Notes under the pieces: model-generated | Told to the model about the DNA's origin: nothing | What the model saw: the letters and a program-made list of their open reading frames with translations, nothing else | Databases searched by the model: none | Translations under genes and position numbers: made by a program | NCBI GenBank assembly: GCA_050743125.1 | Contig: JBOGEB010000252.1 | Location: 1 to 5,375, forward strand | Length of the DNA: 5,375 nt | Reading direction: 5' to 3' | From: JBOGEB01 sp050743125 | GTDB lineage: Bacteria > Actinomycetota > Nitriliruptoria > Euzebyales > Egibacteraceae | In this document: positions 1 to 4,418 of the stretch, piece after piece | Position numbering within the stretch: position 1 is the stretch's first letter | How the letters are laid out: every line of letters starts with the position of its first letter

Positions 1-76
1 TCCGGGGGTGCGGTCGCGAACACTGTGGCGGATCCCCCCACGCTCCAGAGGACCGTGGGGGGGTCCGGGGGAGCGG
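1..76 (+). repeat. Insert-like segment in obg bounded by 13-bp direct repeats
   Basis: TCCGGGGG-T-GCGG at 1-13 recurs as TCCGGGGG-A-GCGG at 64-76 (12 of 13 identical). The similarity continues to about 22 of 28 positions. The period is 63 bp, exactly 21 codons, so the obg frame is kept and SGGA is encoded twice. Between the repeats lies a hairpin (31-65). Bases 45-81 also resemble, in antisense, the GC-rich repeat found before proB and before the protease gene. Whether this is an inserted element or a local duplication cannot be decided from one genome. Confidence 0.55.
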
Positions 77-1119
77 CCCCGAAGGCTGCGGAGGGCGAGC
101 TGATCGCGGACCTGGTCCGCCCGGGCGACGAGGTTGTCGCCGCGTCCGGAGGCCGGGGTGGGCGGGGCAACGCGGCCTTCCGCACTGCCCGCCGCCTCTC
201 GCCGTCCTTCCATGAGCGTGGCGAGCCGCCCGAGGAGCGGTGGATCGTGCTCGAGCTCAAGCTCGCCGCCGACGTCGGCCTGGTCGGATTCCCGAACGCC
301 GGCAAGTCGTCGCTGATCAGCCGGCTGTCCGCGGCCCGGCCAAAGATCGCCGAGTACCCGTTCACCACGCTCGTCCCGAACCTCGGCGTCGTCCGTGCTC
401 TCGATCCGGCCGTCGACTTCGTCGTCGCCGACGTCCCCGGGCTGATCGAGGGCGCGAGCGAGGGCCGCGGTCTCGGCCACCGGTTTCTCCGCCACGTCGA
501 GCGGGCCGGCGTGCTCGTTCACGTACTCGACTGCGCCAGCGATGAGCAGCGCGACCCGCGCGAGGACCTCGCCAAGGTGCTCGCCGAGCTCCGCGCCTGG
601 AAGCCGGATCTCGTAGAGCGCCCGGCGCTGGTGTTCTGCAACAAGGCCGACGCTGACCCCGACACCGCCGAGCTGGTTCACGAGGACCTTGTCGCGCAGG
701 GGTGGGAGGTGCTCGTGGGCAGCGCGGTGACCGGGCTGGGGCTCGACCGGCTCCGCCATCGGCTCGCCCAGCTCGTGACCAAGGTGCGCGCCGATGCAGC
801 CGTCGAGGAGGTCGACCTGGAAGCCGCGCGGCCCGTTCTCCGCCCCGCTGGCGGGAACGGCTTCACGGTGGAGGCCACCGGTCGAGGCTTCCGGGTCACG
901 GGCGACCGGGTCGAGCGGTGGGTCGCGATGACCGACCTCGACAACCCGGAGGCGGTCCGCTACCTGCAGGGACGGCTGCTCCGCGCCGGGGTCGAGCGGG
1001 AGCTCACCAAGGCAGGCGCGCGTCGCGGCGACGCCGTAGAGATCGCCGGCCAGGTATTCGACTTCGAGCCCGAGGGCGGCCAGCCCGGACCGGACACCGA
1101 CGACGAGGATCTGCGCTAG
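1..1119 (+). CDS. obg: GTPase Obg, 5'-partial
   Basis: Obg is an essential GTP-binding protein acting in large ribosomal subunit maturation and stress signalling. The frame is open from base 1 and the TAG stop is at 1117-1119, so 372 residues are visible. The true start and about the first 100 residues of the glycine-rich Obg fold lie upstream; the GTG at 25 is only an internal codon. Conserved Obg sequence begins at EGELIADL (about base 91) and includes GGRGGRGN. The G domain shows the P-loop GFPNAGKS (286-309), switch I YPFTT (from 355), G3 DVPG (from 430), G4 NKAD (640-651) and a G5-like SAVTG (from 721). A C-terminal OCT domain spans roughly 810-1075 and is followed by an acidic tail. Bases 1-87 encode low-complexity SGGA-containing sequence instead of the usual beta-strand ending PPGTVVRD, which looks like an in-frame repeat insert. 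Family assignment is very secure; the reading of the first 87 bases is an inference. Confidence 0.96.
   Translation, partial: SGGAVANTVADPPTLQRTVGGSGGAAPKAAEGELIADLVRPGDEVVAASGGRGGRGNAAFRTARRLSPSFHERGEPPEERWIVLELKLAADVGLVGFPNAGKSSLISRLSAARPKIAEYPFTTLVPNLGVVRALDPAVDFVVADVPGLIEGASEGRGLGHRFLRHVERAGVLVHVLDCASDEQRDPREDLAKVLAELRAWKPDLVERPALVFCNKADADPDTAELVHEDLVAQGWEVLVGSAVTGLGLDRLRHRLAQLVTKVRADAAVEEVDLEAARPVLRPAGGNGFTVEATGRGFRVTGDRVERWVAMTDLDNPEAVRYLQGRLLRAGVERELTKAGARRGDAVEIAGQVFDFEPEGGQPGPDTDDEDLR
31..65 (+). repeat. 12-bp inverted repeat (hairpin) inside obg
   Basis: GATCCCCCCACG (31-42) pairs with CGTGGGGGGGTC (54-65), with one T-G wobble (T33 with G63) and an 11-nt loop (43-53). A stem this long inside a conserved coding region is unusual and supports the idea of a palindromic insert. 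It has no T tract, so it is not read as a terminator. Confidence 0.6.
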
Positions 1120-1235
1120 ATGGTCCGCACGGAAAAACCCGTGGCATTCGTGCGCAAAGCATCCCGCCTCGCGGCGTTGCTGAGGACAACCAGCACACGG
1201 CGCGACCCGCGCGGAGCGCTCCGCCTTGCGCGGCG
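1109..1235 (+). repeat. Left member of an identical 127-bp pair (likely contig-end overlap)
   Basis: This stretch covers the last codons and stop of obg plus 116 bp downstream. It matches 1336-1462 base for base over 127 bp. The left copy ends and the right copy begins exactly at the N run. That is the pattern left when two de Bruijn contigs sharing one k-mer are scaffolded without merging; 127 is a common maximum k. A true duplication would not be expected to stop exactly at both gap edges. Confidence 0.9.
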
Positions 1236-1335
1236 NNNNNNNNNNNNNNNNNNNNNNNNNNNNNNNNNNNNNNNNNNNNNNNNNNNNNNNNNNNNNNNNN
1301 NNNNNNNNNNNNNNNNNNNNNNNNNNNNNNNNNNN
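1236..1335. other. Scaffold gap of exactly 100 N
   Basis: Exactly 100 undetermined bases, the conventional placeholder for a gap of unknown size. The sequence on either side (1109-1235 and 1336-1462) is identical, so the two contigs overlap and probably no sequence is missing. Confidence 0.97.
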
Positions 1336-1462
1336 ATCTGCGCTAGATGGTCCGCACGGAAAAACCCGTGGCATTCGTGCGCAAAGCATCCCGCCTCGCG
1401 GCGTTGCTGAGGACAACCAGCACACGGCGCGACCCGCGCGGAGCGCTCCGCCTTGCGCGGCG
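1336..1462 (+). repeat. Right member of the identical 127-bp pair (likely contig-end overlap)
   Basis: Exact repeat of 1109-1235, directly after the N run. It contains a second copy of the obg 3' end (ATCTGCGCTAG) that is not attached to any GTPase sequence. It should be merged with the left copy before interpreting distances between obg and proB. Confidence 0.9.
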
Positions 1463-1564
1463 TCCCCCCGCACCCCCTCACCGCGATCGGGGGCGTTCCC
1501 AGGGTCCCCTCTGGGGTTCCGGACCCCCTCACAGTCAACGGAACTTTCCGCTTGGACCACTCGT
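1461..1564 (+). repeat. Dispersed 104-bp GC-rich repeat, copy A
   Basis: Aligned without gaps to 2885-2988 (offset 1424), 96 of 104 bases are identical. Bases 1501-1564 differ at only two positions. It contains CCGGACCCCCTCACAGTC, a short inverted repeat CGGAA-CT-TTCCG near its end, and a stem formed by CCCAG (1498-1502) and CTGGG (1511-1515) that T1497-G1516 can extend as a wobble pair. The copy ends 81 bp before the proB start. No transposase or coding function is visible, so it is an intergenic repeat of unknown role. Confidence 0.85.
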
Positions 1565-1597
1565 GCTCCAACGAGGAAGACGTCCCAGGGCCAACCC

Positions 1598-1645
1598 ATC
1601 AGCGCCAGCGGTGGGTCCGACATTAGCGCCAGCGGTGGGTCCGAC
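1598..1645 (+). repeat. 24-bp tandem duplication abutting the proB start
   Basis: Two copies of a 24-bp unit, ATY followed by AGCGCCAGCGGTGGGTCCGAC-type sequence, occupy 1598-1621 and 1622-1645. They differ only at the third base (C or T). The next triplet is the proB ATG. Each unit carries a GGTGGG, so the duplication copies the probable ribosome-binding sequence. The units are 8 codons long and in the proB frame (ISASGGSD twice). Confidence 0.9.
1634..1639 (+). promoter_or_regulatory. Weak Shine-Dalgarno-like site for proB
   Basis: GGTGGG ends 6 nt before the ATG at 1646. It is the best purine-rich match near that start and supports choosing it, although it is far from the AGGAGG consensus. 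An identical site sits 24 bp upstream in the duplicated unit. Confidence 0.45.
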
Positions 1646-2767
1646 ATGAGGGCCCCTCGGTTTGCGCCGCCGAAGCGGGTCGTGGTCAAGGTCGGGAGTT
1701 CGAGCTTGCGCGCTGAGTCGGGCCGGCTCGACGGCTGCCTCGTCGCTGATCTGTGCGCGCAGATCGCGGCGCTCCGCGCGAGGAGCGTCGCGGTGGTGCT
1801 CGTGTCGAGCGGGGCGGTGGCCTGCGGGTTCGGCCCGCTCGGCCTGCCACGCCGGCCGACGAACCTGCCGTGGCTCCAGGCCGCCGCGAGCGTCGGTCAG
1901 GGCATCCTCATGCACACGTACCAGGCGTCGTTCGCGCTGCATGCGCTGGTGTGCGGCCAGGTCCTGCTCACGCCGAGCGACGTCGTCGACCGCGCCCGGT
2001 ACCTCAACGCGCGGAACACGTTCGACACGCTGCTCGACTTTGGCGCGGTGCCGGTCGTGAACGAGAACGACACCGTCGTCACCGACGAGCTGCGGTTCGG
2101 CGACAACGACCGGCTCGCCGCGTTGGTCGCGAGCATGCTCGGCGCCGACCTCCTCGTGCTCCTTTCGGACGTCGAGGGACTGCTCGACGGCGACCCCCGC
2201 CGCAGCGACGATTTGCCCGTCGTCGAGCGCGTCGACGACCTCGGCATGCTCGGTGACCACCATTACGGCGAGCCCTCAGAGCTGGGCAGCGGCGGCATGG
2301 CGACCAAGCTCGAGGCCGCGAGGATCGTGACGTTCAGCGGTGCCCACGCGGTGATCGCGAACGCGCGACGCCCTGACGTCATTCCCGACGTCGTCGGCGG
2401 CGCGCACATCGGCACGTGGTTCCCGCCGGCCCGGAAGCGACCGTCAAGACGCAAGCTTTGGATCGCCTTCGCGCCCATCCCGCATGGCGCGGTGATCGTC
2501 GATCAAGGCGCGGTACGGGCGTTGGTCGAGCGTGGGTCCTCCTTGCTCGCCGCGGGCGTGGTCGACGCGGTCGGCGACTTCGAGGCCGGTGACGCCGTCG
2601 ATGTCGTCGGGCCCGACGACCGGGTCGTTGCTCGGGGGCTCGTCGCCTACTGCCGAGACGACGTCCTGCGTGTGCGGGGCCAGTCGACGAAGCTGTTGTC
2701 CGTCCAGCTCGGCCCCGCCTATCGGCGCGCCGTCATCCACCGCGACTCGCTCGTCGTGACTGCGTGA
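1646..2767 (+). CDS. proB: Glutamate 5-kinase
   Basis: Phosphorylates L-glutamate with ATP to gamma-glutamyl phosphate, the first and usually proline-inhibited step of proline synthesis, in the cytoplasm. The protein has 373 residues, against 367 in E. coli ProB. An amino-acid-kinase domain covers about residues 11-258, with KVGSSS (K15), VSSGAVACG (53-61), VPVVNENDTV (135-144), FGDNDRLAALVA (151-162), LLSDVEGLL (172-180) and GSGGMATKLEAA (214-225). A C-terminal PUA domain covers about 275-365, so this is the two-domain form. The ATG at 1646 gives the normal N-terminal length; the frame is open further upstream, but that part is tandem and dispersed repeat. After collapsing the gap, obg ends about 299 bp upstream. 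The partner gene proA does not follow within the window. Catalytic motifs look intact. Confidence 0.96.
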   Translation: MRAPRFAPPKRVVVKVGSSSLRAESGRLDGCLVADLCAQIAALRARSVAVVLVSSGAVACGFGPLGLPRRPTNLPWLQAAASVGQGILMHTYQASFALHALVCGQVLLTPSDVVDRARYLNARNTFDTLLDFGAVPVVNENDTVVTDELRFGDNDRLAALVASMLGADLLVLLSDVEGLLDGDPRRSDDLPVVERVDDLGMLGDHHYGEPSELGSGGMATKLEAARIVTFSGAHAVIANARRPDVIPDVVGGAHIGTWFPPARKRPSRRKLWIAFAPIPHGAVIVDQGAVRALVERGSSLLAAGVVDAVGDFEAGDAVDVVGPDDRVVARGLVAYCRDDVLRVRGQSTKLLSVQLGPAYRRAVIHRDSLVVTA

Positions 2768-2783
2768 GCGCAAGGGGGCCCGA

Positions 2784-2802
2784 GCTCCGCCCAACTCGGA
2801 GT
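2784..2802 (+). terminator. Weak hairpin after proB
   Basis: CTCCG (2785-2789) pairs with CGGAG (2797-2801), with a 7-nt loop and a flanking G-T wobble, starting 17 nt after the proB stop. There is no T tract, so a role as an intrinsic terminator is only a possibility. Confidence 0.25.
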
Positions 2803-2865
2803 GGGTCGGACCGCGCCGACCTCCCCCACCCACCCACCCTTCACGGAGCTAGTGATCCGCCCGGG

Positions 2866-2922
2866 CCCTCACAGCCACCGGGGGCGTCCTCCCGGACCCC
2901 CTCACAGCCACCGGGGGCGTCC
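2866..2922 (+). repeat. Two direct repeats of 24 bp at 33-bp period
   Basis: CCCTCACAGCCACCGGGGGC followed by GTCC occurs at 2866-2889 and again, identically, at 2899-2922. A more diverged CCCTCACAG follows at 2950, where the third unit changes to GTCAACGG. The second unit lies inside the 104-bp copy B, so the dispersed repeat is itself built of related sub-units. Copy A has the corresponding CCCTCAC at 1475. Confidence 0.85.
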
Positions 2923-2988
2923 CCAGGGTCCCCTCTGGGGTTCCGGACCCCCTCACAGTCAACGGAACTTTCCGCTTGGGCCACTAGT
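2885..2988 (+). repeat. Dispersed 104-bp GC-rich repeat, copy B
   Basis: Matches copy A (1461-1564) at 96 of 104 positions with no gaps, in the same orientation, ending 12 bp before the preferred start of the protease gene. CCCCAG (2921-2926) and CTGGGG (2935-2940) form a perfect 6-bp stem with an 8-nt loop. In copy A the outer pair becomes T-G, so pairing is kept. GGGGT/ACCCC around TCCGG offers a competing stem. The repeat is open in more than one frame, which is expected for such GC-rich sequence. Confidence 0.85.
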
Positions 2989-3000
2989 CGATGCAGTCCG

Positions 3001-4170
3001 GTGGGACGGGCGCTTGCGACTGCGCTCCTGGTCCTCGCGCCCCTCGGCGCGGCGGCCCCTTCCGATCCGCTCGCGCCTCAGCAGTGGCATCTCGCCGAGG
3101 TGGGCGCCGCGGCGGCGTGGGGCGGAGGACGGGGCGGTGGCGTGGTCGTCGCAGTCCTCGACACCGGCGTCGACCTTGAGCACCCCGACCTCCGTGACCG
3201 CCTCGTGGAGGGCGTCGACCTGGTCGACGAGGGCACTGTGCCGGACGATCCGCAGGGCCACGGGACGCTCGTCGCCGGGATCATCGCGGCGACCGCAGGC
3301 AACGGGCAGGGCGTCGCTGGGGTGGCGCCCAGTGCCCGGCTCATGCCCGTGCGGGTGCTCGACGCCGAGGGTCGGGGCACGCCCGCAACCGTCGCCGCCG
3401 GGATCCGTTGGGCGGCGGACCATGGGGCCAGCGTGATCAATCTGAGCCTTGCCGATGCCGTCACGCATGACGGTGCGGGCGCCAGCGGCAGGCGGGGAGC
3501 TGAAGGGCTCGTCGATGCGCAGGTCGAGCAGGCGATCCGCGCGGCCGCAGAGGCTGGCGTCCTGGTCGTCGTGGCGGCGGGTAACGACGGAAGGGACGCC
3601 GTGCCGTACCGTGAGGACCTGCCCGTCCTCGTGGTTGGCGCGACTGACCGGTCGGATCACGTCTGGCCGCGCTCGAATCGCGACGCACGGGTGTTGTTCG
3701 CTCCCGGGGTCGAGATCCTCTCGACCTGGAACGGGGGTCGGTACGCGAAGGCCGACGGCACCTCGTTCGCGGCGCCGATCGTCGCCGCTGGCGCGGCGAT
3801 CCTTCGTGGCCAGGGGCTCGCGGCCGGCCAGGCGCGGGCACGCCTCGTCGGCGCGGCGGTCCGGGTCGGCTCTGGGCTCGGCCGTGTGGATCTCGCGGCG
3901 GCGGTCACCGGTGTCCCAGCTCCGCCAGCGGTGTCCGCGACCCAGCCGACCGCGCCGCCAAAGCCGGCCGCGTCAGCCGCCGCACCGCTCGTCATCCCGG
4001 TCCCCTCCCCGTCGTCCGCCCCGCAGCCGGTGTCTCCCGAGCCCCCGGCCGCCATCACGCGCCACCGGCCGACGGGCTGGCCGGTCCCCGCAATGGTCAT
4101 AGGCGCGGTGCTGCTCCTCGTGGCCGGCGGCGCCTGGATCGTCAGCCGCTCCCGCTCCGGGCGAGGGTAA
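3001..4170 (+). CDS. Membrane-anchored subtilisin-like serine protease (S8, mycosin-like plan)
   Basis: A probable exported, membrane-tethered serine endopeptidase; its substrate is unknown. From the GTG at 3001 it has 389 residues. Residues 1-20 form a signal peptide (arginine, then ATALLVLAPLGAAA). The S8 domain (about 25-300) carries the catalytic Asp54 in AVLDTGVD, His87 in GHGTLVAGI, oxyanion Asn195 in AAGND and Ser255 in GTSFAAP, so the triad is complete. A Pro/Ala/Ser-rich linker (about 305-357) leads to one transmembrane helix (about 362-381) and a basic tail, SRSRSGRG. This order matches mycosins of type VII secretion, but no ESX gene is in view, so the mycosin role is only a possibility. 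GTG at 3001 was chosen because it opens the signal peptide. A GTG at 2764, overlapping the proB stop, would give 468 residues, but the extra 79 are almost entirely repeat-derived. Neither start has a clear Shine-Dalgarno. Confidence 0.9.
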   Translation: MGRALATALLVLAPLGAAAPSDPLAPQQWHLAEVGAAAAWGGGRGGGVVVAVLDTGVDLEHPDLRDRLVEGVDLVDEGTVPDDPQGHGTLVAGIIAATAGNGQGVAGVAPSARLMPVRVLDAEGRGTPATVAAGIRWAADHGASVINLSLADAVTHDGAGASGRRGAEGLVDAQVEQAIRAAAEAGVLVVVAAGNDGRDAVPYREDLPVLVVGATDRSDHVWPRSNRDARVLFAPGVEILSTWNGGRYAKADGTSFAAPIVAAGAAILRGQGLAAGQARARLVGAAVRVGSGLGRVDLAAAVTGVPAPPAVSATQPTAPPKPAASAAAPLVIPVPSPSSAPQPVSPEPPAAITRHRPTGWPVPAMVIGAVLLLVAGGAWIVSRSRSGRG

Positions 4171-4183
4171 CCCCCCCGGCGTC

Positions 4184-4222
4184 GGCGCGCGTATCCCACA
4201 CCCCCGTAAGGGGGAACGCGCC
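4184..4222 (+). terminator. Two-tier hairpin after the protease gene
   Basis: CCCCC (4201-4205) and GGGGG (4210-4214) enclose a GTAA loop, a GNRA-type tetraloop. An outer stem can form from GCGCGT (4187-4192) with ACGCGC (4216-4221), or GGCGCG (4184-4189) with CGCGCC (4217-4222). It starts 13 nt after the stop. There is no T tract, so it may be an intrinsic terminator of the kind lacking a U tail, or a 3'-end stabilising structure. Confidence 0.45.
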
Positions 4223-4263
4223 GTGGCACGCATGGTGCACCGCCAACCTGCGGATCCCCGTGC

Positions 4264-4316
4264 GCTCTATCCGTCAATTACTTGCTCTATCCATATCTTT
4301 GATATCTTATCAGATC
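4264..4316 (+). promoter_or_regulatory. AT-rich operator/promoter-like island upstream of the oxidase gene
   Basis: This is the only clearly AT-rich patch in the window. It holds a direct repeat GCTCTATCC (4264-4272 and 4284-4292, 20-bp period). It also holds two overlapping inverted repeats, ATATC-TTT-GATAT (4293-4305) and TGATA-TCT-TATCA (4300-4312). Candidate promoter hexamers (for example TTGCTC at 4282 and TATCTT at 4303) have poor spacing, so no exact promoter is claimed. The position, about 105 bp before a start with a strong ribosome-binding site, suggests regulated transcription of the downstream gene. The binding protein is unknown. Confidence 0.45.
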
Positions 4317-4335
4317 GCGTCCGTCGGGGCGCCAG

Positions 4336-4366
4336 TGCCCGGATTCGGTGGAGCGATGTCCGGGCA
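4336..4366 (+). promoter_or_regulatory. Leader stem-loop upstream of the oxidase gene
   Basis: TGCCCGGA (4336-4343) and TCCGGGCA (4359-4366) form a perfect 8-bp stem with a 15-nt loop. The loop contains GGTGGAG and an in-frame ATG (4356-4358). That ATG would extend the downstream protein by 21 residues but has GGAG only 2 nt away and would bury the signal peptide, so it is not preferred. The structure may be a leader RNA element or a DNA operator. No known riboswitch class is recognised. Confidence 0.35.
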
Positions 4367-4409
4367 AGGCAGTCCCCGCAGCCTCGTGCCCCATGCACCC
4401 GACCGGTCT

Positions 4410-4414
4410 GGAGG
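4410..4414 (+). promoter_or_regulatory. Ribosome-binding site deciding the oxidase start
   Basis: GGAGG lies 4 nt before the ATG at 4419 and is the strongest Shine-Dalgarno sequence in the window. With the signal peptide that begins at this ATG, it fixes the start in preference to the in-frame ATG at 4356. Confidence 0.8.
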
Positions 4415-4418
4415 TGCC

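Larger units (their letters stand above)
1120..1645. other. obg-proB intergenic region (inflated by an assembly gap)
   Basis: No convincing gene lies here. Removing the 100 N and one 127-bp duplicate shrinks it to about 299 bp. It holds a short hairpin (CACGG/CCGTG, loop AAAAAC, 1128-1143; repeated at 1355-1370) without a T tract. It also has a perfect 14-bp palindrome GCGGAGCGCTCCGC (1211-1224 and 1438-1451), the 104-bp repeat copy A, and the 24-bp tandem ending at proB. A 100-codon open frame spans the collapsed region but is made largely of repeat sequence. Confidence 0.7.

Noticed and set aside
25..27. GTG at 25 as the start of obg
   Set aside because: The frame is open to base 1 and conserved Obg-fold sequence is already in progress at 91; a start here would delete most of the essential N-terminal domain. 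The gene is better read as cut by the window edge.
1128..1143. CACGG/CCGTG hairpin after obg as an intrinsic terminator
   Set aside because: The stem is only 5 bp, the A-rich part is the loop, and no T tract follows.
1109..1462. True tandem duplication of the obg 3' end
   Set aside because: Perfect identity, length of exactly 127 and boundaries at the N run fit an assembly overlap far better.
1226..1645. Extension of the proB frame upstream of 1646
   Set aside because: The frame stays open through Ns, the duplicated contig end and repeats. ProB family length is met from 1646 and the extra residues are repeat-derived.
1535..2263. Long minus-strand frame opposite proB, and similar ones opposite obg, the protease and the oxidase
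   Set aside because: They are mirror frames of well-supported genes in GC-rich DNA and show no recognisable domain.
2849..2987. CTAGTG (2849-2854) and CACTAG (2982-2987) as terminal inverted repeats of a small transposable element
   Set aside because: Only 6 bp match, copy A lacks the right-hand end sequence (CACTCG), and no target-site duplication is visible.
2866..2988. CRISPR-like array
   Set aside because: Only two to three units at irregular spacing (33 then 51 bp), with spacers of about 9 bp and no cas genes.
2991..2993. ATG at 2991 as the protease start
   Set aside because: It is out of frame with the S8 coding sequence.
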